From NCBI RefSeq assembly GCF_030684895.1, contig NZ_JAUXXP010000054.1, forward strand, positions 1 to 64,000: 64,000 bases of DNA. Reading direction: 5' to 3'. Each line of letters starts with the position of its first letter. Positions within the stretch are counted from its first letter, which is position 1. Shown here piece after piece: positions 17,603 to 26,408 of this stretch. The translations under genes were made by a program, and so were the position numbers. A model generated the notes under the pieces. That model searched no databases, was not told where the DNA came from, and saw nothing but the letters and a program-made list of their open reading frames with translations. The DNA comes from Pseudomonas sp. (GTDB lineage: Bacteria; Pseudomonadota; Gammaproteobacteria; Pseudomonadales; Pseudomonadaceae).

Positions 17603-19711
17603 ATGACCAAGACCCTCCACCACCGTGCATGCCATCTCTGCGAAGCCATCTGTGGCCTGACCATTGAAACCGACGTGCAGGACGACGGCTCCACGCAGAT
17701 CCGTTCGATCAAGGGCGATGCCCAGGACAGCTTCAGCCGTGGCCATATTTGCCCCAAGGCCGTGGCCCTGCAGGATATCCAGAGCGATCCCGACCGCCTG
17801 CGCCAGCCCATGCGCCGCATCGGCAATGAGTGGCAGGCCATCGAGTGGGATGACGCCTTCGAGCGGGTAGCCGAGCGTCTGAGCACGATTCAGGCGCAGC
17901 ATGGGCAAAACGCCGTGGCGGTGTATCAGGGCAATCCGAGTGTGCATAACTACGGCCTGATGACCCACAGCAACTACTTCCTTGGCCAGCTGAAAACCCG
18001 TAACCGTTATTCGGCTACCTCGGTCGATCAGCTGCCGCATCACCTGACCAGTCACCTGATGTACGGCCACGGCCTGCTGATCCCGATTCCGGACATCGAC
18101 CACACCGACTTTATGTTGATTCTCGGCGGCAACCCGCTGGCGTCCAACGGCAGCATCATGACCGTACCGGATGTGGAGAAGCGCCTGAAGGCCATCCAGA
18201 AGCGCGGCGGCAAACTGGTGGTGGTTGATCCGCGTCGCAGCGAGACTGCGGCGATTGCCGACCAGCATGTGTTCGTCCGCCCCGGTCAGGACGCTGCGCT
18301 GCTGTTCGGCCTGCTCAATACCCTGTTTGAAGAAAGTCTGGGGCGTGTGAGCCACCTGGCAGTTGATGGGCTGGATGAGGTGCGTCAGGCGATTGCCGGT
18401 TTCACCGCCGAAAGCATGAGCGCCCAATGCGGCGTGCCGGCGCAAACGATCCGCCAGTTGGCGCGCGATTTTGCCGCTGCCGAATCCGCTGTGTGCTATG
18501 GCCGCATGGGCGTGTCCACCCAGGCCTTCGGCACCTTGTGTCAGTGGCTGGTGCAATTGACCAACCTGGTCACTGGCAATCTGGATCGCGTCGGTGGCGT
18601 GCTTTGTACCGAGCCGGCCGTGGACCTGGTGGCCTCGACCTCAGGCGGGCATTTCAATCGCTGGCAAAGCCGCGTGTCCGGCTTGCCGGAGTACGGCGGT
18701 GAATTGCCGGTGTCTGCCCTGGCCGAGGAAATGCTCAGCCAGGGTGAAGGGCAGGTGCGGGCGCTGGTCACGGTGGCGGGCAATCCGGTGCTGTCCACAC
18801 CCAATGGCCGGCAGCTGGAGCAGGCGCTGGATGGCTTGGAGTTTATGCTCAGCATCGACTTCTACATCAATGAAACCACCCGTTATGCCGACCTGATTCT
18901 GCCGCCGACTGGGCCTCTGGAGCACGATCACTACGACACCACCTTTAATATGTTCGCGGTGCGCAATGTCACCCGCTTCAATGAGGCGGTGCTGGCCAAG
19001 CCGGCGGGTGCGCTGCATGACTGGGAAATCTTTGTCGGTCTGGCCAAGGCCTTTGCTGCCAAGACTGGCGTGGAACTCAAGCCGACCATGGCGCCTGAGC
19101 AGATGATCGACATGGGCCTGCGTTTTGGCAGCTACGGCGACAAGTCGGAACATAAGCTGTCTTTGGCTGCGCTGCGTGAGCATCCGCATGGGCTCGATCT
19201 GGGGGCGCTCAAGCCCAATTTGGCCAATCGCCTGAAAACCGCCAACAAGCAGATTCAGGCGGCGCCGGCAGTGATCATGGCCGACTTGCAACGCTTTGCG
19301 GCGCAGCCTACAGCCAAGGCGGACGAGCTGCTGCTGATCGGTCGACGCCATGTGCGCAGCAATAACTCCTGGATGCATAACTACCACCGCCTGGTTAAAG
19401 GCAAGCCGCGCCATCAGTTGCTGATGCACCCGGCGGATCTGAGCCAGCGCGGGCTGACCGATGGCCAATTGGTGCGCGTGCGTTCGCGGGTCGGTGTCAT
19501 TGAAGTGGAAGTGGCCGCCAGTGAGGACATGATGACTGGCGTGGTCAGCCTGCCGCATGGCTGGGGTCACGCCCGCCCAGGCGTGCAGATGAGCATTGCC
19601 AGCGAGCAGCCAGGCGCCAGCGCCAATGACCTGACTGATGAGCGGCAACTCGACGCCTTGTCCGGCAATGCTGCGTTGAACGGTGTTCCCGTGCAGGTTG
19701 AGGCCGCTTGA
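17603..19711 (+). CDS. Molybdopterin-dependent oxidoreductase (DMSO reductase superfamily)
   Basis: Large oxidoreductase of 702 residues with bis-MGD molybdenum cofactor. The N-terminal 4Fe-4S motif is visible as CHLCEAICGL with the fourth Cys in GHICPKAV. The molybdopterin domain has ILGGNPLASNGS, LVVVDPRRSETA and YADLILPPTGPLEHDH; the C-terminal MGD-binding domain has MHPADLSQRGL and VSLPHGWGH. There is no twin-arginine signal, so it is likely cytoplasmic. No partner subunit or cofactor genes adjoin, and the substrate is unknown. The start at 17603 is chosen for the conserved N-terminus. Confidence 0.9.
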   Translation: MTKTLHHRACHLCEAICGLTIETDVQDDGSTQIRSIKGDAQDSFSRGHICPKAVALQDIQSDPDRLRQPMRRIGNEWQAIEWDDAFERVAERLSTIQAQHGQNAVAVYQGNPSVHNYGLMTHSNYFLGQLKTRNRYSATSVDQLPHHLTSHLMYGHGLLIPIPDIDHTDFMLILGGNPLASNGSIMTVPDVEKRLKAIQKRGGKLVVVDPRRSETAAIADQHVFVRPGQDAALLFGLLNTLFEESLGRVSHLAVDGLDEVRQAIAGFTAESMSAQCGVPAQTIRQLARDFAAAESAVCYGRMGVSTQAFGTLCQWLVQLTNLVTGNLDRVGGVLCTEPAVDLVASTSGGHFNRWQSRVSGLPEYGGELPVSALAEEMLSQGEGQVRALVTVAGNPVLSTPNGRQLEQALDGLEFMLSIDFYINETTRYADLILPPTGPLEHDHYDTTFNMFAVRNVTRFNEAVLAKPAGALHDWEIFVGLAKAFAAKTGVELKPTMAPEQMIDMGLRFGSYGDKSEHKLSLAALREHPHGLDLGALKPNLANRLKTANKQIQAAPAVIMADLQRFAAQPTAKADELLLIGRRHVRSNNSWMHNYHRLVKGKPRHQLLMHPADLSQRGLTDGQLVRVRSRVGVIEVEVAASEDMMTGVVSLPHGWGHARPGVQMSIASEQPGASANDLTDERQLDALSGNAALNGVPVQVEAA

Positions 19712-19831
19712 CCAAGTGATCTTCGGCACAAGGAAAGTGGCAGGGAAGGCCGAGCATTGCGCTCGGCTTTTCGCTACAATGCCGCCACCGTGCCGACCCG
19801 TGAGTCGGGAAGTTAAGTCCTGAGGTGCCCA

Positions 19832-20158
19832 ATGGATATCATCGAAACCATCAAAGAGCAGATCGCTAAAAATACCGTTCTGCTGTACATGAAAGGCTCG
19901 CCGAACGCTCCGCAGTGCGGCTTTTCCTCCAAAGCTGCGCAGGTAGTGATGGCCTGTGGCGAGAAATTCGCCTACGTCGACATCCTGCAAAACCCGGAAA
20001 TCCGCGCCAACCTGCCGAAGTACGCCAACTGGCCAACCTTCCCACAGCTGTGGGTCGGTGGTGAGCTGGTCGGCGGCAGCGACATCCTCGCGGAAATGTT
20101 CGATAAGGGTGAGCTGCAGACCCTGATCAAGGACGCTGTGCAGAAAGCCGACGCCTAA
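19832..20158 (+). CDS. grxD: Monothiol glutaredoxin GrxD
   Basis: CGFS-type monothiol glutaredoxin of 108 residues; these proteins bind and deliver 2Fe-2S clusters with glutathione. The motif PQCGFSSKA (Cys29) and the glutathione/cluster-binding ANWPTFPQLWVGGELVGGSD are present. The gene stands alone behind a sigma-70-like TACAAT box near 19776 and ends at a strong terminator. Its neighbourhood with bacterioferritin and Bfd is an iron-homeostasis grouping. Confidence 0.96.
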   Translation: MDIIETIKEQIAKNTVLLYMKGSPNAPQCGFSSKAAQVVMACGEKFAYVDILQNPEIRANLPKYANWPTFPQLWVGGELVGGSDILAEMFDKGELQTLIKDAVQKADA

Positions 20159-20172
20159 GCCAAGCAGACTGC

Positions 20173-20213
20173 ATAAACAACAAACCCCGCCAAGTGCGGG
20201 GTTTGTTGTTTAT
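20173..20213. terminator. Bidirectional terminator between grxD and bfr
   Basis: Perfect 18-base inverted repeat (20173-20190 and 20196-20213) around a five-base CAAGT loop, with a GC-rich core ACCCCGC/GCGGGGT and A/T-rich outer arms giving a T-run on either strand. It lies between the convergent grxD and bfr genes and can serve both. Confidence 0.9.
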
Positions 20214-20230
20214 GGCGCAAGCGTTTTGGT

Positions 20231-20701
20231 TTATTCGTCCATCTGCGATTGCAGATAGTTCTGCAAGCCCACGGCCTCGATCAGGCTGAGTTGGGTTTCC
20301 AGCCAGTCGATGTGGTCTTCTTCGGAGCAGAGGATTTCTTCCAGCAGTTCACGGCTGGCGTAGTCCCCGATGCTTTCGCAGTAGGCAATCGCTGCTTTTA
20401 GGTCGATATGCGCTTTGTGTTCGATCTTCAGGTCGCACTCGAGCATTTCCTTGGTGTTTTCACCGATCAGGATCTTGCCGAGGTCTTGCACGTTGGGTAG
20501 GCCTTCGAGGAAGAGGATGCGCTTGATCAGCTTGTCCGCATGCTTCATCTCGTCGATGGACTCGTGATACTCATGCTCGCCGAGTTTCTTCAGGCCCCAG
20601 TCTTCATACATGCGTGCGTGCAGGAAGTACTGGTTGATCGCGACCAGCTCGTTACCGAGGATCTTGTTCAGATGCTGGATGACCTTCTTGTCGCCTTTCA
20701 T
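20231..20701 (-). CDS. bfr: Bacterioferritin (BfrB type)
   Basis: Haem-containing iron-storage protein, 156 residues, that forms a 24-mer and oxidises and stores iron. It starts [20 protein letters not shown] as in BfrB, has the ferroxidase ligands (Glu18, Glu51, His54 in DEMKHAD, later EEDHIDWLE) and the haem ligand Met52. The Bfd partner gene lies upstream on the same strand. A TATGAATACGAATGC stretch about 100 bases upstream loosely resembles a Fur-type hexamer array. Confidence 0.96.
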   Translation of the reverse strand: MKGDKKVIQHLNKILGNELVAINQYFLHARMYEDWGLKKLGEHEYHESIDEMKHADKLIKRILFLEGLPNVQDLGKILIGENTKEMLECDLKIEHKAHIDLKAAIAYCESIGDYASRELLEEILCSEEDHIDWLETQLSLIEAVGLQNYLQSQMDE

Positions 20702-20854
20702 GTCTGCGTCTGCCTTGCAGGGGAGTTAGCGTCAAATTCTGGGCCGATGGTTTTCGACTGTCAAACCTAAGTATTTGAATTTAAAGCTAAAATTAATATG
20801 AATACGAATGCTTAAGTTCTGCGCTTTGCCGCTAAGGCATTGAATTTCAGGCAT

Positions 20855-20884
20855 AAAAATGTCCGGGAGAGATTTTTAACGTCG
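20855..20884 (-). repeat. CGACGTTAAAAA hairpin motif between bfd and bfr
   Basis: Minus strand: CGACGTTAAAAA (20884-20873) running into AAAAATCTC-TCCCG-GACATTTTT (20877-20855), an imperfect hairpin with A/T arms and a C-rich loop. The motif and layout match 9966-9995 and the 12-base core matches 6819-6830. Position and shape suggest a small intergenic repeat, possibly acting as a terminator. Confidence 0.5.
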
Positions 20885-20928
20885 CCCAGCGACGGCTCGC
20901 AGGTTGGTCGTCATGGATGGCGGCCATA

Positions 20929-20955
20929 AAAAACCGGACACAAGGTCCGGTTTTT
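20929..20955 (-). terminator. Terminator downstream of bfd
   Basis: AAAAACCGGAC / GTCCGGTTTTT, an 11-base inverted repeat around ACAAG, ending 15 bases after the bfd stop on the minus strand. It is a standard rho-independent terminator shape and indicates that bfd and bfr are separate transcripts. Confidence 0.85.
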
Positions 20956-20969
20956 GTATATCGCTAGAT

Positions 20970-21188
20970 TCAGGCGGCAACACAGTTTGCCGGGTAGGCC
21001 ATGGCTGCCTGGCTGCTCTGCACGTCGCTCAATGTTTCGCGGACCACTTGCTTGGCCAGGCAGGCGCATTTGCCGCATTGGCTGGCAACACCGAGGGTGG
21101 CGCGCACGTCACGGTAGCTGCAGCAGCCTTCGTAGATGGCTTCGCGGATCTGGCCGTCAGTAATACCTTCGCAGAGACACACGTACAT
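20970..21188 (-). CDS. bfd: Bacterioferritin-associated ferredoxin Bfd
   Basis: Small 2Fe-2S ferredoxin (72 residues) that reduces bacterioferritin iron so it can be released. The cluster Cys pattern is C4-x-C6 in MYVCLCEG and C38-x2-C41 in SQCGKCACL. Length matches Bfd of Pseudomonas. It lies upstream of bfr on the same strand but has its own terminator and a Fur-like site upstream, fitting expression under iron starvation. Confidence 0.95.
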   Translation of the reverse strand: MYVCLCEGITDGQIREAIYEGCCSYRDVRATLGVASQCGKCACLAKQVVRETLSDVQSSQAAMAYPANCVAA

Positions 21189-21228
21189 GATTAAGGCTCG
21201 TGGCAGGGCAGTGGTTCGTGCGACGGAT

Positions 21229-21251
21229 ACTAATGTTAATGAGAATGCTTG
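21229..21251 (-). promoter_or_regulatory. Candidate Fur box upstream of bfd
   Basis: Plus strand TACTAATGTTAATGAGAATG; on the minus strand this reads as three consecutive hexamers AGCATT-CTCATT-AACATT, the kind of array recognised by Fur. It lies about 45-60 bases upstream of the bfd ATG. The identification rests on pattern only. Confidence 0.5.
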
Positions 21252-21576
21252 TCAAAACTGTGTGTGGTTGATTGCGAATTGCCTGACGGGCGGTGGTGAG
21301 CAGTGCCGCATCTGGCTGCGGATGATGGGGCGTGACCTGCATGTAAGCCGTCGTGGCCGTGCAGCGTTGCGCTGAAATGTGCCGCGCGAGCGGCAATAGG
21401 CCCAACCCGCTTGCCGCTTGCTTGCCCATAGGCGGAAAGCGCTTGCCGCTTTGCCGCTCCAAGTGCTGTATTTTTAAGTTAAGTTGATGATAAATAAGTA
21501 AAAAATAATATGGCACAGGCATTGCTTATGGTCTTGCACGGAAAGTAGCAAGACCAACCGGCAAAGGTTTCTGACC
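21252..21576. other. Control region upstream of flgB
   Basis: No gene is supported. It contains a 12-base direct repeat CGCTTGCCGCTT (21408-21419 and 21440-21451), then an AT-rich stretch (21468-21510) leading into the sigma-54 promoter. The repeat and the AT-rich part are where an enhancer-binding protein such as FleQ or FleR could act. The cheV-cheR genes that I recall near flgB in other Pseudomonas are absent. Confidence 0.45.
21511..21527 (+). promoter_or_regulatory. Sigma-54 promoter of the flgBCDE operon
   Basis: TGGCACAGGCATTGCTT: the -24 GG (21512-21513) and -12 GC (21524-21525) are correctly spaced for RpoN. It lies 50 bases upstream of flgB. Known biology: class III rod/hook genes in Pseudomonas depend on RpoN with FleQ/FleSR. 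Confidence 0.85.
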
Positions 21577-21984
21577 ATGAGCATCAGTTTCGATCGGGCA
21601 CTCGGCATCCATGAACAGGCACTGGGCTTTCGCGCTCAGCGCGCCGAGGTGTTGGCCAACAACATCGCCAACGCCGACACGCCGCACTACAAGGCGCGTG
21701 ATCTGCAGTTCGCCACTGTGCTGGCCGAGCAAAGCGCTAAAAACCAGCGTGGTCAGGTCAGCCTGAATCGAACTAACAGTCAGCATATCCCTGCCGATGG
21801 CGTGATGGTCGGGGATGCCAGCCTGGCGTACCGCACCCCGTTCCATCCCTCGATTGATCAGAACACCGTCGACCTGCAGATCGAGCAATCCAATTACGCG
21901 GAAAACTCGGTGCAGTTCCAGGCCAGCTTTACCTTTCTCAATAGCAAATTCAAAGGGCTGGTCAGCGCCCTGCGCGGCGATTAA
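21577..21984 (+). CDS. flgB: Flagellar proximal rod protein FlgB
   Basis: Proximal rod subunit, 135 residues, exported by the flagellar type III apparatus into the periplasm. The N-terminus has the rod/hook-family helix ending RAEVLANNIANADTPHYKARD, and the C-terminal helix completes the D0 coiled coil. First gene of flgBCDE, 50 bases after a sigma-54 promoter and 15 bases before flgC. Confidence 0.95.
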   Translation: MSISFDRALGIHEQALGFRAQRAEVLANNIANADTPHYKARDLQFATVLAEQSAKNQRGQVSLNRTNSQHIPADGVMVGDASLAYRTPFHPSIDQNTVDLQIEQSNYAENSVQFQASFTFLNSKFKGLVSALRGD

Positions 21985-21999
21985 TAGGAGCCTGATGCC

Positions 22000-22443
22000 A
22001 TGTCACTAGCCAGTGTTTTCAACATCGCCGGAACCGGGATGAGCGCCCAGAGCACTCGCCTGAACACCATTGCCAGCAACATCGCCAACGCCGAAACGGT
22101 CTCCTCGAGTATCGATCAGACCTATCGTGCGCGGCATCCGGTGTTTGCCACCATGTTCCAGTCAGCGCAGGGCGGCGACCGTGGTTCGCTGTTTGCCGAT
22201 CAGGACAATGCCGGAGTCGGCGTGCAGGTGTTGGGTGTGGTCGAGGATCAGAGCAGCCTGATGCCGCGCTATGAGCCGAATCATCCAGCAGCCGATGCCG
22301 GCGGCTATGTGTACTACCCCAATGTCAATGTGGTGGAAGAGATGGCCGACATGATTTCTGCCAGTCGGGCCTTTCAGACCAACACTGAAATGATGAACAC
22401 CGCCAAGCAGATGATGCAGCGCGTATTGACCCTCGGTCAGTAA
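22000..22443 (+). CDS. flgC: Flagellar proximal rod protein FlgC
   Basis: Rod protein of 147 residues. It has the N-terminal MSAQSTRLNTIASNIANAET motif and the C-terminal NVNVVEEMADMISASRAFQT helix common to the rod, hook and hook-associated family. It sits between flgB and flgD with short spacing, as part of one operon. Confidence 0.95.
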   Translation: MSLASVFNIAGTGMSAQSTRLNTIASNIANAETVSSSIDQTYRARHPVFATMFQSAQGGDRGSLFADQDNAGVGVQVLGVVEDQSSLMPRYEPNHPAADAGGYVYYPNVNVVEEMADMISASRAFQTNTEMMNTAKQMMQRVLTLGQ

Positions 22444-22468
22444 GCCTGCGAATAAGGAGCGCAGACCT

Positions 22469-23137
22469 ATGAGCACTGTTGGCGACGTCAGCGGTACGGC
22501 ACTGGATCAGTACCAGATCAAAAATGAGCGTACCACCAATAAAGACCTCGGCAAGAACGAGTTCCTGAATCTGTTGGTGGCGCAGTTGAATAACCAGAAC
22601 CCGCTTGAGCCGCAGAGCAATGGTGAGTTTATCGCCCAGTTGGCGCAGTTCAGCCAGGTCGAAGGGATCGAGAAGCTGAATACCAGCATGGGTTCGCTGC
22701 TCACTGGCTATCAGTCGTCCCAGGCGCTGCAGGCGTCTTCGTTGGTGGGGCGCAAGGTGATCATCCCGACGGACAAGGCGGTGGTCGATACCAGCGAGAG
22801 CTTCAAGGCCAGCCTGGTATTGCCCGTCAGCAGTAGCAACGTCTACGTCAACATCTATGACACGGCGGGCTCTGCGGTGGGGCGGGTCAATCTGGGTGAA
22901 CAGGCGGCGGGTAATGTCAGCTTTATCTGGGATGGTAAGGACGCCAGCGGCAATCTGTTGCCGCCCGGCACTTACAAGTTCGAGGCGCAGGCCACCTACG
23001 CCGATGGCACCAAAGGGTTGTACACCATGCTGCCGGCCAACGTCGACAGCGTCACCCTGGGCGGCAAAGAGTTGATGTTGAACCTGGCGGGGCTTGGCAG
23101 TGTGCCGATGTCGCAGGTCCAGGTGATCGGTCAGTAA
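22469..23137 (+). CDS. flgD: Flagellar hook cap FlgD
   Basis: Hook-assembly scaffold, 222 residues. The N-terminal region KNEFLNLLVAQLNNQNPLEP is the FlgD signature; the later part has FlgD Ig-like/tudor features (FIWDGKDASGNLLPPGTYKF). It caps the growing hook and is discarded on completion. Lies between flgC and flgE in the same operon. Confidence 0.95.
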   Translation: MSTVGDVSGTALDQYQIKNERTTNKDLGKNEFLNLLVAQLNNQNPLEPQSNGEFIAQLAQFSQVEGIEKLNTSMGSLLTGYQSSQALQASSLVGRKVIIPTDKAVVDTSESFKASLVLPVSSSNVYVNIYDTAGSAVGRVNLGEQAAGNVSFIWDGKDASGNLLPPGTYKFEAQATYADGTKGLYTMLPANVDSVTLGGKELMLNLAGLGSVPMSQVQVIGQ

Positions 23138-23191
23138 CTAACAGGTTTTAGCCAGGTTTTAGCCGCCGGCTGTCCGGCAAAGGAGTCTTCC

Positions 23192-24508
23192 ATGGGTTTC
23201 AATATCGGTCTGAGCGGTCTGCGTGCCGCAACCAGTGACCTCAATGTGACCGGCAACAACATCGCCAACGCAGGCACTGCCGGCTTCAAGCAGTCGCGTG
23301 CCGAGTTTGCCGATGTCTATGCAGCCTCGGTGCTGGGCTCTGGCTCCAATCCGCAGGGCAGTGGTGTGCTGCTCGGTGATGTCTCGCAACTGTTTAATCA
23401 GGGCAATATCAATTACACGCAGAACGCCCTGGACCTGGCGATCAATGGCAATGGTTTTTTCCAGACCAGCAACAACGGTGAGGTGAGTTATACCCGTGCC
23501 GGTTACTTCGGCACCGACCGTGATGGCTTTATGGTGAATAACTTTGGTTATCGCCTGCAGGGCTATGCGGTGGATGCCAATGGTAATTTGCAGAATGGCA
23601 TCATCAACGATTTGCGCATCGAGACTGCCAGCCAGGAGCCCCGAGCAACCGAGAAGCTTGAGCAAGTGTTCAACCTCAATTCGACCAATAAAGTCCCGAC
23701 TACCGTGCCGTTCAATCCGTCGGACCCCACGACTTATAACTCGTCGACGTCGACCAATATTTACGACACCCAGGGTAACTCTCACGTATTCACCCAGTAC
23801 TTCCTCAAAACGGGGCCCAATACTTGGCAGATGAATGTGCTGATTGATGGGCGCAACCCGGATGACCCGACGCTGACCACGCCTTCGTCAGTGGATCTGC
23901 AGTTCACCACGGCCGGACAGTTGGATATTCCCGCGCTGATTGCCTCGACGCCGACCGGTTTTACTGTCGACGCCAATGGTCTTATTAATCTAACCACCTG
24001 GGTGCCGGCAGCGCCGGACAATTCCATCCCACCTGTGTGGAGTGGCAACGGCGCTACTGCCAGCGCTGCGGGTGTGGCTGTGGATGTGCGCGCCTCAACG
24101 CAGTTTGCCAGTAACTTTGCGGTAAACCGGGTCAGTCAGGATGGTTACACCACCGGTCAATTGGCTGGGTTGGAAATCGATGATACCGGGGTGATCTTTG
24201 CCCGCTACACCAATGGTCAATCCAAGGTTCAGGGGCAGGTGATTCTGGCCAACTTCGCCAACGTGCAAGGCTTGACGCCGGTGGGCAAGACCGCCTGGGT
24301 ACAATCCTTTGCCTCGGGGGAGCCGGTGGTCGGTACGCCGCGCAGCGGTACCCTGGGCGCGCTGCAGTCTGGTGCGCTGGAGGACTCCAACGTTGAGTTG
24401 TCGGATCAGCTGGTCAACCTGATCGTGGCGCAGCGCAACTACCAGGCCAACGCTAAAACCATCGAAACCGAAAGCGCGGTAACCCAGACCATTATTAACC
24501 TGCGTTGA
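23192..24508 (+). CDS. flgE: Flagellar hook protein FlgE
   Basis: Hook subunit of 438 residues. The N-terminus GFNIGLSGLRAATSDLNVTG then NNIANAGTAGFKQSRAEF and the C-terminus QLVNLIVAQRNYQANAKTIE are the conserved D0/D1 segments; the middle is a longer variable region. Last gene of flgBCDE, followed by a clear terminator. Confidence 0.95.
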   Translation: MGFNIGLSGLRAATSDLNVTGNNIANAGTAGFKQSRAEFADVYAASVLGSGSNPQGSGVLLGDVSQLFNQGNINYTQNALDLAINGNGFFQTSNNGEVSYTRAGYFGTDRDGFMVNNFGYRLQGYAVDANGNLQNGIINDLRIETASQEPRATEKLEQVFNLNSTNKVPTTVPFNPSDPTTYNSSTSTNIYDTQGNSHVFTQYFLKTGPNTWQMNVLIDGRNPDDPTLTTPSSVDLQFTTAGQLDIPALIASTPTGFTVDANGLINLTTWVPAAPDNSIPPVWSGNGATASAAGVAVDVRASTQFASNFAVNRVSQDGYTTGQLAGLEIDDTGVIFARYTNGQSKVQGQVILANFANVQGLTPVGKTAWVQSFASGEPVVGTPRSGTLGALQSGALEDSNVELSDQLVNLIVAQRNYQANAKTIETESAVTQTIINLR

Positions 24509-24574
24509 TAGCTGTTGCCGACGGCAGGCAAGCGCCTGTCGTCGGCGGCAAAAGTACGCCGCGCTGATATTTAG

Positions 24575-24598
24575 AAGGCTCCATGTGGAGCCTTTTTT
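24575..24598 (+). terminator. Terminator after flgE
   Basis: AAGGCTCC-ATGT-GGAGCC followed by TTTTTT, a canonical rho-independent terminator 67 bases after the flgE stop. It separates flgBCDE from flgFGHIJKL. Confidence 0.9.
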
Positions 24599-24619
24599 GT
24601 TTTTTAAAGTCTATTTAAA

Positions 24620-24636
24620 TCAATAAGTTAAATTGA
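24620..24636 (+). promoter_or_regulatory. Candidate FleQ-binding palindrome upstream of flgF
   Basis: TCAATAAGTTAAATTGA, arms TCAAT/ATTGA, resembles the FleQ consensus I recall (GTCAATAAATTGAC). It lies immediately upstream of the flgF sigma-54 promoter, a fitting place for an activator. Confidence 0.45.
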
Positions 24637-24648
24637 TTTTTCGAGTGC

Positions 24649-24665
24649 TGGCACAGCCATTGCTT
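24649..24665 (+). promoter_or_regulatory. Sigma-54 promoter of the flgFGHIJKL operon
   Basis: TGGCACAGCCATTGCTT with GG at 24650-24651 and GC at 24662-24663, twelve bases apart as RpoN requires, and nearly identical to the flgB promoter. It lies 50 bases before flgF. Confidence 0.88.
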
Positions 24666-24714
24666 TATGGCTTGCATAGAGCAGCGGGGCGGCAAGCCCA
24701 CTCGGAGAATGACC

Positions 24715-25455
24715 ATGGACAAGATGCTGTACGTTTCCATGACTGGGGCCCACCAGAACACCCTGGCCCAGCGTGCCCATGCCAACAATCTGGCAAACAT
24801 CACCACCAATGGTTTCCGCCGGGATTTCGAGCAGGCGCGTTCCATGCCGATCTTTGGTGACAGTTATCCGTCGCGTGTCTACGCCATGAGCGAACGCCCG
24901 GGTACTGACTTCACCCCAGGCTCGCTGCAGGAAACCGGTCGCGATCTGGATGTGGCGGTAGGCGGCAAGGGCTGGTTGGCCGTGCAAGCGCCCGATGGCA
25001 GCGAAGCCTATGTGCGTACCGCCAGCTTGAACGTCGATGCCCTGGGTGTTTTGCGTACCGGCAATGGCTTGCCGGTGATGGGCAACGCCGGGCCGATTGC
25101 GGTACCGCCTGAGCAGAAAATCGAGATCGGCAAGGACGGCACCATCAGCATCCGCGCCCTGGGCGAGGCACCTAACGTGCTGGCCGAGGTGGACCGTTTG
25201 AAGCTGGTCAACCCGGACCTCAAGCAGATGGAGAAGGGCACCGACGGGATGATCCGCTTCAAGGGCCAGGGCCCGGTACTGGCAGACGCCAATATGGAAA
25301 TCACCTCGGGCTTTCTCGAATCGAGCAACGTCAACGCCGTGGAAGAGATGACCGCGATTCTCTCGCTGTCCCGCCAATTCGAGCTGCAAGTGAAGATGAT
25401 GCGCACCGCCGAAGACAATTCGGCGGCCATGGCGCGCGTCTTGCAAATGACCTAA
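24715..25455 (+). CDS. flgF: Flagellar proximal rod protein FlgF
   Basis: Rod protein of 246 residues. The N-terminus MDKMLYVSMTGAHQNTLAQR then ANNLANITTNGFRRDFEQ and the C-terminal SNVNAVEEMTAILSLSRQFE are family hallmarks. The ATG at 24715 follows CGGAGAATGACC; the frame is open upstream but starts with sequence overlapping the promoter, so it is not coding. First gene of its operon. Confidence 0.95.
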   Translation: MDKMLYVSMTGAHQNTLAQRAHANNLANITTNGFRRDFEQARSMPIFGDSYPSRVYAMSERPGTDFTPGSLQETGRDLDVAVGGKGWLAVQAPDGSEAYVRTASLNVDALGVLRTGNGLPVMGNAGPIAVPPEQKIEIGKDGTISIRALGEAPNVLAEVDRLKLVNPDLKQMEKGTDGMIRFKGQGPVLADANMEITSGFLESSNVNAVEEMTAILSLSRQFELQVKMMRTAEDNSAAMARVLQMT

Positions 25456-25501
25456 TTATCAGCACGCGGCGCCGTTAAAACGACGCCCGAGGAGAATCGA
25501 T

Positions 25502-26287
25502 ATGCTTCCGGCACTGTGGGTCAGCAAGACGGGTCTGTCCGCTCAGGACATGAACCTGACCACCATTTCCAACAACCTGGCCAACGTTTCGACCACCGGC
25601 TTTAAGCGTGACCGCGCCGAGTTCGAGGATCTGCTGTATCAGATTCGTCGTCAGCCAGGTGGCCAGTCCAGCCAGGACAGCCAGCTGCCGTCTGGCCTGC
25701 AGCTGGGTACCGGTGTGCGGGTGGTGGGTACGCAGAAGATCTTTACTGCCGGTAGCCTGCAAACTACTGAGCAACCGCTGGATATGGCGATCAACGGCCG
25801 GGGCTTCTTCCAGGTGTTGCTGCCTGACGGCACCGTGTCCTATAGCCGCGACGGCAGCTTCCACCTCAATTCCGATGGCCAGGTGGTGACCTCCAACGGC
25901 TATGCGCTGGAGCCCGCCATCGTGCTGCCCAACGAGGTACGCACCTTTACCGTGGGTGAAGACGGCACTGTGTCGGTGACCACCGCCGGCAATCCGCAAC
26001 CGCAAATTATTGGCAACCTGCAGATCTCTGACTTCATCAACCCGGCGGGTCTGGAAGCGATCGGCAACAACCTGTTTCTGGAGACCGCCTCCAGCGGCGC
26101 GCCGCAGGTTGGTACGCCTGGCCTGAACGGCCTGGGCACCACGCTGCAGAACACCCTGGAAAACTCCAACGTCAGCGTGGTCGAGGAACTGGTGAACATG
26201 ATCACCACTCAGCGCGCCTATGAAATGAACTCCAAGGTCATTTCCACCGCTGACCAGATGCTCGGCTTTATTTCGCAGAATCTTTGA
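25502..26287 (+). CDS. flgG: Flagellar distal rod protein FlgG
   Basis: Distal rod subunit, 261 residues, the usual length. LWVSKTGLSAQDMNLTTISN at the N-terminus, followed by NLANVSTTGFKRDRAEFEDL, and C-terminal NVSVVEELVNMITTQRAYEM are conserved. The ribosome-binding site GAGGAGAAT is at a normal distance. Confidence 0.96.
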   Translation: MLPALWVSKTGLSAQDMNLTTISNNLANVSTTGFKRDRAEFEDLLYQIRRQPGGQSSQDSQLPSGLQLGTGVRVVGTQKIFTAGSLQTTEQPLDMAINGRGFFQVLLPDGTVSYSRDGSFHLNSDGQVVTSNGYALEPAIVLPNEVRTFTVGEDGTVSVTTAGNPQPQIIGNLQISDFINPAGLEAIGNNLFLETASSGAPQVGTPGLNGLGTTLQNTLENSNVSVVEELVNMITTQRAYEMNSKVISTADQMLGFISQNL

Positions 26288-26408
26288 TAGGTAGGGCCGG
26301 TTAGTCGCGCAGCGTCTGGTCGGGCTTTGGATACAGCAAGGAATCGCTTGAACGGGTGCTGGTGGCTCAGGTTACACACCGCCCCAGGCAACGCATGAGG
26401 TAGTAGAT

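Noticed and set aside
18641..19990. 449-codon minus-strand frame over the molybdopterin oxidoreductase and grxD
   Set aside because: It spans two real plus-strand genes and an intergenic promoter; its protein is His/Gln-rich with no family signature, as expected of shadows.
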